Part shown: one piece after another, positions 1 to 6,092 of the stretch
Numbering within the stretch: the stretch's first letter is position 1
How the letters are laid out: every line of letters starts with the position of its first letter
Assembly: GCF_000721935.1 (NCBI RefSeq)
Contig: NZ_KL585388.1
Coordinates: forward strand, 118,452 to 124,889
DNA from: Streptomyces sp. NRRL WC-3549
GTDB lineage: Bacteria > Actinomycetota > Actinomycetes > Streptomycetales > Streptomycetaceae
Reading direction: 5' to 3'
Length of the DNA: 6,438 bases
Translations under genes and position numbers: made by a program
Notes under the pieces: generated by a model
What the model was told of the DNA's origin: nothing
The model's database searches: none
The model's input: only the letters and a program-made list of their open reading frames with translations

Positions 1-479
1 CGGCGGCCCCTGGAGCCGGTCTGGGCCGGGAGGGGCTCCGACGCCTCGGGCTGGTCCGGTGTGCGCGCACTGCTCGGCGCGGACCTCGCCGACACCACCC
101 GGCGGTGGCGCGACCAGGTCGCCCGCCCGCCGGCTTCCAGGTCCTGCTGCACGCCGACCCGGCCCCCCACCGCACGGGCGCCAACGTCGGGGTGGACCCC
201 GCGCACATCCTGTCCACGGCGGACGGCGTGGTGCTGCCCTGCACCGGCTCCGACGCGGTGAGGGAGGCCGTCCTGGGGCCGTTCGCCGGGCTCGGCGGGG
301 TGCTGGCCGCCAACTTCGGTGTCGTCAGCGGCATGGGCGGCAGCCCCGCCACCCTGGAGCGGGACGCGGCGCACGCCCGCTCGCTCGGCGCGGCCGAACT
401 GCGCCTTTACCACGCCGGACTGGCCTCCGGACCGGACCTGGACGCCGTCGCGAGCGCCCTCACCCGCATCACCGGGTGA
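1..479 (+). pseudogene. 3' part of an unrecognised gene, frameshifted, possibly the C-terminal half of a TIM-barrel-like protein
   Basis: The gene enters from the left edge. Bases 1 to about 120 have coding-like codons in the frame starting at base 1 (nearly all third positions G/C; LEPVWAGRGSDASGWSG, then RALLGADLADTTRRWRDQ). From about 123 to the TGA at 477-479 the good frame is the one starting at base 3 (AGFQVLLHADPAPHRTG, later LAANFGVVSGMGG and AELRLYHAGLAS). Neither frame alone looks coding throughout: upstream of 120 the second frame has many A/T third positions. The join lies in a CCCG tandem tract at 121-130, and adding back one base, or one 4-base unit, gives a continuous RDQVARPPAGFQVLL reading. 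I do not recognise the family. The alternation of hydrophobic strands and Ala-rich helices, ending in a strand such as LRLYHAG, could fit the last strands of a TIM barrel, but that is a guess. A hairpin terminator follows at once, so it is a separate unit from the downstream operon. It may be a real pseudogene or a sequencing error. Confidence 0.6.
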
Positions 480-486
480 CCCGGTC

Positions 487-526
487 GGGGCCGGGCGGCA
501 GGCGTGCACCGCCTGCCGCCGGCCCC
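487..526 (+). terminator. Hairpin terminator after the first gene
   Basis: Eight bases after the TGA at 477-479, the arms 487-504 and 510-526 are inverted complements: 9 inner and 8 outer base pairs separated by one bulged G, closing a 5-base TGCAC loop. The stem is almost all G-C. No T-tract follows, which is common for actinomycete terminators. It isolates the first gene from the regulator operon. Confidence 0.7.
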
Positions 527-698
527 GCCCCGTTCCGGCCCGCCGGCCCCGCCACCGCGGTCGCGGCGATCAGCACACCGGGAGACGGAACGGCACCGGT
601 CGCCGCGTTCGCCGCCCTTCGCGCCCGCACGGCTCAGGGCGGCGGTCCGGAGCCGGACACCCCGGCGCACGTCTCCGGAACATCTTTCGTCAGAAGCG
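527..698. other. Non-coding spacer, nothing definite
   Basis: Between the terminator and the promoter the sequence is GC-rich without a frame of convincing codon use. The frames that are open here have Pro/Arg-rich translations with no domain pattern and no ribosome-binding site. A 14-base palindrome, GTCCGGAGCCGGAC-like, sits at 645-658 but is too tight to form a useful hairpin. I see no RNA gene. Confidence 0.5.
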
Positions 699-727
699 TT
701 GACGAAACATGGGGGGCGCTCTAGCTT
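699..727 (+). promoter_or_regulatory. Putative sigma70-type (HrdB-like) promoter for the GntR operon
   Basis: TTGACG (699-704) is separated by 17 bases from TAGCTT (722-727). This fits the Streptomyces vegetative pattern TTGAC-N16-18-TAg---T. Transcription would start at roughly 733-736, giving a leader of about 60 bases before the regulator ATG at 793. The local drop in GC content supports a promoter region. Predicted by eye only. Confidence 0.55.
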
Positions 728-748
728 CATCGCGTCGTACTTCGTACG

Positions 749-758
749 TCATATATGA
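749..758. promoter_or_regulatory. Candidate operator of the GntR/FCD regulator
   Basis: TCATATATGA is a perfect 10-base palindrome, AT-rich in a sequence that is otherwise over 70 percent GC. It lies just downstream of the predicted transcription start and upstream of the regulator ATG. Short AT-centred palindromes directly before the own gene are typical autoregulatory sites of FadR-subfamily regulators. Nearby GTAC-TTC-GTAC (737-747) and CGCG-ATA-CGCG (761-771) are further symmetric elements that may contribute. Binding is inferred, not shown. Confidence 0.5.
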
Positions 759-792
759 GACGCGATACGCGAGATGCGAGAGCCCTGCACCC

Positions 793-1449
793 ATGACCTT
801 TGCGCCTGCCCCGATCCCGTCCCGCACCCAGTACGTGCTGGAGGCGATCAAGCACGCCATCCTCACCGCGCAGCTGAGACCGGGCCAGGCGCTCGTCGAG
901 ACGGAACTCGCCGCGCAGTTCGGAGTGTCGAAGACACCGGTGCGGGAGGCGCTGAAGACCCTCGCCGGCACGGGGCTGGTGGTCATGAGCCAGTACAAGG
1001 GCGTCACCGTGCGGCTCGTGGACGCGGCCATGGCCCGCGAGGTGTACGACGTCCGCCTGCTCCTGGAACCCGAGGCGCTGCGCCGTTCCATCACCCGCAG
1101 GGCCTCGCTCGAAGCGGCCCAGGAGGCCCTGGAGCGCGCCGACTCGGCGATCGACAAGGCGGACAGGTCGCTGGCCAACCGGGACTTCCACCGGGCGCTG
1201 TACCTGCCCTGCGGCAACCCGCTGCTGGCCAGGATGCTCGACGAGATCCGCGACCAGGCCGCACTCGTGTCGACCGTCGCCTGGTCCGCCAACCCGTCCT
1301 GGGAGCGCGAGGCCGCCGAACACCGGGAGATCCTCGCCCTCGCCCTCGCCGACGACGCCCCGGCCGCGGCCGGGGCCCTGCACGACCACATCGCATCGTT
1401 CGTACGCCGCGCGTTCCCCGACGACGAAGACGGGGGTGACACGGCGTGA
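793..1449 (+). CDS. GntR-family transcriptional regulator, FadR subfamily (FCD ligand-binding domain)
   Basis: A 218-residue DNA-binding protein, the usual size for the FCD group. Residues about 13-77 form the winged helix-turn-helix: VLEAIKHAIL, LRPGQALVETELAAQFGVS, then the recognition segment KTPVREALKTLAGTGLV (47-63). Residues about 85-210 are the all-helical FCD domain, with LLEPEALR, DFHRALYLPCGNPLL (131 onward) and EHREIL. D131/H133, H177 and H197/H199 are candidates for the metal site common in this family. The ATG at 793 is chosen because it is preceded by a GAGAG element about 10 bases upstream and follows the promoter and palindrome; the in-frame ATG at 709 lies between the -35 and -10 boxes and would add an Arg/Ser-rich tail unlike the family. 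The gene leads an operon with two catabolic enzymes, so it most likely represses them and itself, with a sugar acid or keto-deoxy acid as inducer (inference). Confidence 0.9.
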   Translation: MTFAPAPIPSRTQYVLEAIKHAILTAQLRPGQALVETELAAQFGVSKTPVREALKTLAGTGLVVMSQYKGVTVRLVDAAMAREVYDVRLLLEPEALRRSITRRASLEAAQEALERADSAIDKADRSLANRDFHRALYLPCGNPLLARMLDEIRDQAALVSTVAWSANPSWEREAAEHREILALALADDAPAAAGALHDHIASFVRRAFPDDEDGGDTA

Positions 1450-1484
1450 ACCACCCGCTGGACCTGAACCACCAGCACCTCGAC

Positions 1485-1490
1485 GAAAGG
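1485..1490 (+). promoter_or_regulatory. Ribosome-binding site that decides the start of the DHDPS-family gene
   Basis: GAAAGG is 9 bases before the ATG at 1500. The alternative in-frame GTG at 1446 overlaps the regulator stop but would add 18 residues with no family similarity, so the ATG at 1500 is preferred. Confidence 0.6.
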
Positions 1491-1499
1491 CCAGTCCGC

Positions 1500-2402
1500 A
1501 TGGACCTCTCCCCGCTCAAGGCGGCCCTCGCAGACGTTGTGGCGATCCCGGTGACCCCGTTCGCCGAGGACGGGACCATCGACACCGCGGTGCACCGCGC
1601 CCTGCTGCGCCGGCTCCTCGACGGCGGTGTCCGCATCGTCACCCCGAACGGCAACACCGGGGAGTTCTACGCGCTCACCCCCGACGAGCGGCGCATGGTC
1701 ACCGAGCTGACCGTCGAGGAGGTGGCCGGCCGGGCCACCGTCCTGGTGGGCGTGGGCCACGACGTGCCGACCGCCGTGGCCGCCGCCGAGCACGCCAGGG
1801 ACGCCGGGGCCGAGATGGTGATGGTGCACCAGCCGGTGCACCCCTACGTCTCGCAGGACGGCTGGATCGACTACCACCGGGCCATCGCCGAGGCGGTCCC
1901 CGAGCTCGGGGTCGTCCCGTACGTCCGCAACCCGCTGCTCGCCGGCGCCCGGCTCGCCGAGCTCGCCGACAGCTGCCCCAACGTCATCGGCGTGAAGTAC
2001 TCGGTCCCGGACGCCGCCCGCTTCGGCGCGTTCGCCCGGGACGCCGGCCTGGAGCGGTTCGTCTGGGTCGCCGGACTCGCCGAGCTGTACGCCCCCTCCT
2101 ACTTCGCCTCCGGCGCCACCGGATTCACCTCCGGCCTCGTCAACGTCGCCCCCGGGGTCTCCATGGCCATGCTGGAGGCACTGCGGGCCGGTGACTACAC
2201 CGCGGCGATGAAGGTCTGGGAGCAGATCCGCCGCTTCGAGGAGCTGCGCGCCGACCGGCAGTCCGCCAACAACGTGACGGTCGTCAAGGAGGGCCTGGCC
2301 GCGCTGGGCCTGTGCCGCCGGGACGTACGCGCACCGAGCCGGGTGCTGCCCGAGGCGCAGCGCGCCGAGGTCGCCGACCAGGTCGCCGGGTGGTCGATAT
2401 GA
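1500..2402 (+). CDS. Dihydrodipicolinate synthase / N-acetylneuraminate lyase superfamily aldolase or dehydratase
   Basis: A 300-residue (beta/alpha)8 Schiff-base enzyme of normal family length. It opens with VVAIPVTPFAEDGTID (13-28), the characteristic N-terminal strand and loop. The pyruvate-carboxylate loop is GNTGEFYALTPDER (51-64), where DHDPS proper usually has GTTGE. Y141 in PYVRNP corresponds to the catalytic tyrosine and K166 in GVKYS to the lysine that forms the Schiff base. GATGFTSGLVNVAP (205-218) is the conserved glycine-rich stretch of strand eight. The neighbouring IlvD/Edd dehydratase, overlapping by four bases (ATGA at 2399-2402), argues against lysine biosynthesis. It suggests action on a 2-keto-3-deoxy sugar acid, either as an aldolase giving pyruvate plus an aldehyde or as a dehydratase of the 2-keto-3-deoxypentonate or 5-keto-4-deoxyglucarate type. 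The GNTGEF loop somewhat resembles the GGTGEF of the latter. Exact reaction unresolved; superfamily membership is secure. Confidence 0.88.
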   Translation: MDLSPLKAALADVVAIPVTPFAEDGTIDTAVHRALLRRLLDGGVRIVTPNGNTGEFYALTPDERRMVTELTVEEVAGRATVLVGVGHDVPTAVAAAEHARDAGAEMVMVHQPVHPYVSQDGWIDYHRAIAEAVPELGVVPYVRNPLLAGARLAELADSCPNVIGVKYSVPDAARFGAFARDAGLERFVWVAGLAELYAPSYFASGATGFTSGLVNVAPGVSMAMLEALRAGDYTAAMKVWEQIRRFEELRADRQSANNVTVVKEGLAALGLCRRDVRAPSRVLPEAQRAEVADQVAGWSI

Positions 2403-4138
2403 CCGAGGGCACGGACCGCCGCATCTCCCCCGAGGAGCTGCGCAGCCACCAGTGGTACGGCACGGACGGGCTGCGCTCGTTCAGCCACCGGGCCAGGACC
2501 CGGCAGCTCGGCTACCTCCCCGAGGAGCACCTCGGCAAGCCGGTCGTCGCGATCCTGAACACCTGGTCGGACATCAACCCCTGCCACGTCCACCTGCGCG
2601 ACCGCGCGCAGGCCGTGAAGCGGGGCGTCTGGCAGGCGGGCGGCTTCCCGCTGGAGTTCCCGGTCTCCACCCTCTCGGAGACCTTCCAGAAGCCCACCCC
2701 GATGCTCTACCGCAACATGCTCGCGATGGAGACCGAGGAGCTGCTGCGCTCTTACCCGGTCGACGGGGCGGTGCTGCTGGGCGGCTGCGACAAGTCGACG
2801 CCCGCTCTGCTGATGGGCGCCGCCTCCGTGGACCTGCCCACGGTCTTCGTGCCCGCCGGGCCGATGCTGCCGGGCCACTGGCGCAACGAGGTCCTGGGCT
2901 CCGGCACGGACATGTGGAAGTACTGGGACGACAAGCGGGCCGGGCTCATCGGCGACTGCGAGATGGGCGAACTGGAGAACGGGCTCGCCCGCTCGCCCGG
3001 CCACTGCATGACGATGGGCACCGCCTCCACCCTGACGGCCGCCGCCGAGGCGCTCGGCGTCACCGTGCCCGGCGCGTCCTCCATCCCGGCCGTCGACTCC
3101 GGGCACGACCGGATGGCCGCGCAGTCCGGTCTCCGGATCGTCGAACTGGTGTGGCAGCAGCTGACGTTGTCGAAGATCCTCACCGCCGACGCGTACGAGG
3201 ACGCCGTCGCCACCGTCCTGGCGCTCGGCGGCTCCACCAACGCCGTGATCCACCTCATCGCGATGGCCGGCCGCTCCGGGGTGAAGCTCACCCTGGACGA
3301 CTTCGACCGCATCGCCCGCACCGTCCCCGTCCTCGCCGACCTCCGCCCCGGCGGGAGGTACCTGATGGAGGACTTCCACTTCGCCGGCGGACTCCCCGGC
3401 TTCCTGTCACGGCTCACCGACGTCCTGCACCTGGACCGCCCCACCGTCGCGCACCCCACGATGCGCGAGCAGATCCAGGGGGCGCTGGTGCACAACACGG
3501 ACGTCATCCGGGAGCGCGCGGACCCGCTGGCCGAGGAGGGCGGAGTGGCGGTGCTCCGCGGCAACCTCTGCCCCGACGGCGCCGTCATCAAGCACATCGC
3601 CGCCGAGCCGCACCTGCTGCGCCACACCGGGCCCGCCGTCGTCTTCGACGACTACCAGGAGATGCAGCGCACCATCAACGACCCGGCCCTGGCGCTCACG
3701 GCGGACCACGTGCTGGTCCTGCGCAACGCCGGGCCCAAGGGCGGGCCGGGCATGCCCGAGTACGGCATGCTGCCGATCCCGGACTACCTGCTGAAGCAGG
3801 GCGTACGCGACATGGTGCGGATCTCCGACGCCCGGATGAGCGGCACCAGTTACGGGGCGTGCGTACTGCACATCGCCCCCGAGTCCTTCGTCGGCGGACC
3901 GCTCGCCCTGGTGCGCACCGGCGACCTCGTCACCCTCGACGTCGAGGCGCGGCTGCTCCACCTCGACGTCACCGACGAGGAGCTGGAGGTCCGCAGGGCC
4001 GCCTGGACCCCGCCGCCCGCCCGCTACGGGCGCGGTTACGGCGCGCTCTACCAGGACCAGATCACCCAGGCCGACACGGGATGCGACTTCACCTTCCTGG
4101 CCCGGCCGGGAGAAGTGCCCGACCCGTACGCGGGCTGA
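2399..4138 (+). CDS. IlvD/Edd-family dehydratase, probably a sugar-acid (aldonate) dehydratase
   Basis: A 579-residue iron-sulfur enzyme that removes water from a 2,3-dihydroxy acid to give the 2-keto-3-deoxy acid in the cytoplasm. Cluster cysteines are C62 (NPCHVHLRD), C130 (GGCDKSTPA) and C203 (GHCMTMGTAST). Their spacing of 68 and 73 equals what I recall for the Rhizobium L-arabinonate dehydratase [2Fe-2S] enzyme. Metal-site candidates are E94 (TLSE), D131, K132 (the carbamylated lysine in the family) and E454; S481 in DARMSGTSYG would be the catalytic base. SGTSYG, where amino-acid dihydroxyacid dehydratases usually have SGGTHG, favours a pentonate or hexonate dehydratase over IlvD. The ATG at 2399 overlaps the previous stop by four bases with only a weak ribosome site, so translation is probably coupled; the frame is open further upstream but that part lies inside the previous gene. 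No missing residues noted. Substrate (L-arabinonate, D-xylonate, L-fuconate, D-galactonate or similar) is not determined. Confidence 0.9.
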   Translation: MTEGTDRRISPEELRSHQWYGTDGLRSFSHRARTRQLGYLPEEHLGKPVVAILNTWSDINPCHVHLRDRAQAVKRGVWQAGGFPLEFPVSTLSETFQKPTPMLYRNMLAMETEELLRSYPVDGAVLLGGCDKSTPALLMGAASVDLPTVFVPAGPMLPGHWRNEVLGSGTDMWKYWDDKRAGLIGDCEMGELENGLARSPGHCMTMGTASTLTAAAEALGVTVPGASSIPAVDSGHDRMAAQSGLRIVELVWQQLTLSKILTADAYEDAVATVLALGGSTNAVIHLIAMAGRSGVKLTLDDFDRIARTVPVLADLRPGGRYLMEDFHFAGGLPGFLSRLTDVLHLDRPTVAHPTMREQIQGALVHNTDVIRERADPLAEEGGVAVLRGNLCPDGAVIKHIAAEPHLLRHTGPAVVFDDYQEMQRTINDPALALTADHVLVLRNAGPKGGPGMPEYGMLPIPDYLLKQGVRDMVRISDARMSGTSYGACVLHIAPESFVGGPLALVRTGDLVTLDVEARLLHLDVTDEELEVRRAAWTPPPARYGRGYGALYQDQITQADTGCDFTFLARPGEVPDPYAG

Positions 4139-4192
4139 CCCCGGCGAACAGAATTCCGCGCGCCACCCCGTCCGGGACACCGAACGGCGTGG

Positions 4193-4206
4193 AGTAAGCG
4201 CTTGCA
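4193..4206. promoter_or_regulatory. LacI/GalR-family operator-like site before the transporter genes
   Basis: AGTAAGCGCTTGCA contains the perfect palindrome AAGCGCTT (4196-4203). It matches the general LacI/GalR operator TGnAAnCGnTTnCA at nine of ten defined positions, only the first T being A. It lies 60 bases before the permease ATG, where a sugar-transport repressor would act. No LacI-type gene is in the window, so its regulator must be elsewhere. I could not pick a convincing -10 box close by. Confidence 0.55.
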
Positions 4207-4255
4207 CCCCACCGAACACGGCACCCCCAGCACCTCCCCGCACATCCCAGAGATC

Positions 4256-4260
4256 GGAGA
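4256..4260 (+). promoter_or_regulatory. Ribosome-binding site of the first permease
   Basis: GGAGA lies six bases before the ATG at 4267 and fixes this as the start of the first permease. Confidence 0.6.
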
Positions 4261-4266
4261 CGCGTC

Positions 4267-5179
4267 ATGGCCCAATCCGCAGCCGTGGCCACACCGCCGC
4301 CCAAGGAGAAGGCGCCCCGGCGCCGCTCGGCGAGCCCCCGCCGCCTGCCGTATCTGCTGATCGCACCCGCGGGCCTGCTGATGCTGGGCTTCATCGCCTA
4401 CCCGGTGATCAGCGTCTTCTACTACAGCCTGCAGAACTACAACGTCACCAAGCCGTGGCGGAACGGCTTCGCGGGGCTCGACAACTTCAAGCGGATCTTC
4501 ACCGAGGACGACCAGTTCTGGTCCACGCTCGGCTTCAGCGCCCAGTGGGTCTTCACCCAGGTCAGCCTGCAGCTCGTCCTCGGCCTGGCACTGGCCCTGA
4601 TCGTCAACCAGAGCTTCGTCGGGCGCGGCATCTCCCGGGCCATGGTGTTCTCGCCCTGGGCCGTCTCCGGCGTCCTGACCAGCACCATCTGGATTCAGCC
4701 GCTACCTCGCGGACGCCGGGATCGGCGAGTACGGCACCTCGGTGCTCTCCGACACCGGGACCGTGTTCTGGGCGGCCACCGTCTCCGAACTCTGGCGCGG
4801 CGTCCCCTTCTTCGCCATCCTCATCCTCGCCGACCTCCAGTCCGTCTCCAAGGAGCTCTACGAGGCGGCCGCGGTCGACGGCGCCGGCCGGATGCGGCAG
4901 TTCTTCCACATCACACTCCCGCACCTGCGCGACGCGATCATCCTCGCCACCCTGCTGCGCGGGGTCTGGGAGTTCAACAACGTCGACCTGCTCTACACCC
5001 TCACGGGCGGCGGACCGGCCGGTGAGACCACCACACTCCCGCTCTACGTCGCCAACACCGGCATCGAGGGCCACGACTTCGGATACGCCTCCGCGCTCAC
5101 CACCGTCGCCTTCGTGATCCTCCTCTTCTGCTCGATCGTCTACCTGCGCCTGAGCAAGTTCGGAGGCGACCACAAGTGA
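4267..5179 (+). pseudogene. ABC sugar transporter permease, MalF/UgpA type, broken by a frameshifting small deletion
   Basis: An inner-membrane permease subunit of a CUT1-type sugar importer, split over two frames. The first frame (from ATG 4267) gives 143 good residues: a basic Pro-rich cytoplasmic tail (1-27), membrane segment one at about 28-52, segments two and three at about 92-114 and 125-143, ending STIWI at 4695. It then turns into Arg-rich nonsense and stops at 5023-5025. The second frame resumes from about 4691 with GFSRYLADAGIGEYGTS and runs to TGA 5177-5179. It carries LWRGVPFFAILILADLQS, the EAA loop ELYEAAAVDGAG with ITLP (from 4853; the EAA itself at 4862), and VWEFNNVDLLYTLTGGGP. 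Joined, the pieces give about 303 residues. From memory of actinomycete homologues, some seven residues are usual between TIWI and GFxRYLA, so a deletion of 3n+2 bases (about 20-26) explains both the gap and the shift. The EAA ATPase contact lies after the break, so the product would be inactive unless the shift is a sequence error. Confidence 0.82.
5162..5166 (+). promoter_or_regulatory. Ribosome-binding site supporting the GTG start of the second permease
   Basis: GGAGG, nine bases before the GTG at 5176, lies within the last codons of the first permease. The GTG overlaps the preceding stop as GTGA. This fixes a non-ATG start. Confidence 0.7.
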
Positions 5180-6087
5180 CTGCCGCACTCGCAGAGAAGA
5201 ACAGCGCCCCGGGACAGGCGGTGCGCCCCGGCGCCCCGCCGCCCGCCACCACCCGCCGCACCAGGCGCGAGCGCGCCTTCGACGACGTACCGCGCTGGCA
5301 GATCTACCTGCCGCTCGGCATCTACCTGGTCTTCACGCTCATCCCGTTCTACTGGATGTTCCTCTTCGCCGTACGGCCCTCCGGCTCCACCTCGCTGGTG
5401 CCCTGGCCCATGACGGGAGAGCACTTCGACAAGGTCTGGAACGAACGCAGCTTCGGCCTCTTCTTCCAGAACAGCATGATCGTCGGCATCGCGACCCTGA
5501 TCGCCACGACCCTCGTCGCGCTGGCCGGCGGCTACGCGCTCGCCCGCTTCGACTTCAAGATCAAGGGCGGCTTCATGCTGGCCCTGCTCTGCTCGCAGTT
5601 CATCCCGGGCGCGCTGATGCTCGTACCGCTCTTCGAGATCTTCAAGAACCTCCAGCTGATCAACTCCCTGGTGAGCGTGGTCATCGCGGAGACCGTCTTC
5701 CAGCTCCCCCTGTCGATCATCCTGATCAGCGGCTTCATCAAGAACGTCCCGGTCACCCTGGAGGAGGCCGCCTGGGTCGACGGCTGCTCCCGCTTCCGGG
5801 CCTTCTGCGCGGTCGTGCTGCCGCTGCTGCGCCCCGGGCTGATCGCCGTGGGCTCCTTCGCCTTCGTGCACAGCTGGAACCACTTCCTGTTCGCCCTGAT
5901 GTTCCTCAGCGAGCAGGACAAGCAGACGATCCCGGTCGGCCTCAACACCCTCATCGGCGCGGACAGCGTCGACCTCGGGGCGCTGGCCGCGGGCGGGGTG
6001 ATCGCCGCGGTGCCCGTGGTGATCGTCTTCGCCTTCATCCAGAAGTGGCTCGTCACCGGCTTCAGCGCCGGCGCCGTGAAGGGATGA
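5176..6087 (+). CDS. ABC sugar transporter permease, MalG/UgpE type
   Basis: A 303-residue inner-membrane subunit that would pair with the preceding permease to form the channel of a carbohydrate importer. Residues 1-40 are a polar, basic, Pro/Ala-rich cytoplasmic tail. Membrane segments are visible at about 43-66 (IYLPLGIYLVFTLIPFYWMF), 100-122, 133-156, 165-187, 221-243 and 271-292. The EAA loop, EEAAWVDGCSRFRAF followed by VVLPLLRPG (196-221), is the docking site for the ATPase and has the conserved EAA, G and LP positions. PFYWMFLFAVRPS is the usual end of the first segment in this subfamily. The GTG start overlaps the stop of permease 1 by four bases and has a good GGAGG site. Ribosomes reading permease 1 in its broken frame would stop at 5025 and not reach this start, so coupled translation could be reduced. 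The frame is intact. The sugar is unknown; no solute-binding protein is adjacent. Confidence 0.92.
   Translation: MTAALAEKNSAPGQAVRPGAPPPATTRRTRRERAFDDVPRWQIYLPLGIYLVFTLIPFYWMFLFAVRPSGSTSLVPWPMTGEHFDKVWNERSFGLFFQNSMIVGIATLIATTLVALAGGYALARFDFKIKGGFMLALLCSQFIPGALMLVPLFEIFKNLQLINSLVSVVIAETVFQLPLSIILISGFIKNVPVTLEEAAWVDGCSRFRAFCAVVLPLLRPGLIAVGSFAFVHSWNHFLFALMFLSEQDKQTIPVGLNTLIGADSVDLGALAAGGVIAAVPVVIVFAFIQKWLVTGFSAGAVKG
6078..6083 (+). promoter_or_regulatory. Ribosome-binding site choosing between two starts of the oxidoreductase
   Basis: GAAGGG directly abuts the ATG at 6084 (no spacing) but is nine bases before the ATG at 6093. The second is therefore favoured, although the first makes an ATGA overlap with the permease stop and may serve by coupled re-initiation. 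Confidence 0.5.
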
Positions 6088-6092
6088 CGGAC

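Noticed and set aside
645..658. Short palindrome as a terminator or operator
   Set aside because: The arms are separated by only two bases and such GC palindromes are expected by chance at this base composition.
59..724. 221-codon open frame across the first gene and spacer
   Set aside because: It runs through the terminator hairpin and the promoter, with an Arg/Pro/Gly-rich translation; the codon pattern supports other frames.
709..792. Upstream ATG as start of the GntR regulator
   Set aside because: It lies between the predicted -35 and -10 boxes and adds 28 residues unlike the family; ATG 793 fits better.
690..1877. 395-codon open frame on the minus strand, plus an overlapping 220-codon one
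   Set aside because: They lie opposite the GntR regulator and the start of the DHDPS-family gene, whose domains are clear. The translations are His/Arg/Ser-rich without domain patterns, as expected from high-GC codon bias.
2195..3379. 394-codon open frame on the minus strand
   Set aside because: It is antisense to the dehydratase with its recognisable cluster motifs, and has a low-complexity Gly/Arg/Val translation.
2452..4197. 581-codon open frame on the plus strand overlapping the dehydratase
   Set aside because: It is an Arg/Pro/Ala-rich shadow in another frame; no domain motifs are visible.
4690..4700. Programmed ribosomal frameshift in permease 1
   Set aside because: No slippery heptamer or convincing downstream structure is seen, and residues seem to be missing at the junction, which frameshifting would not explain.
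4742..5179. C-terminal permease piece as an independent small gene
   Set aside because: There is no ribosome site before the GTG at 4742, and the homology extends upstream to about 4691, so it is the second half of the broken permease.
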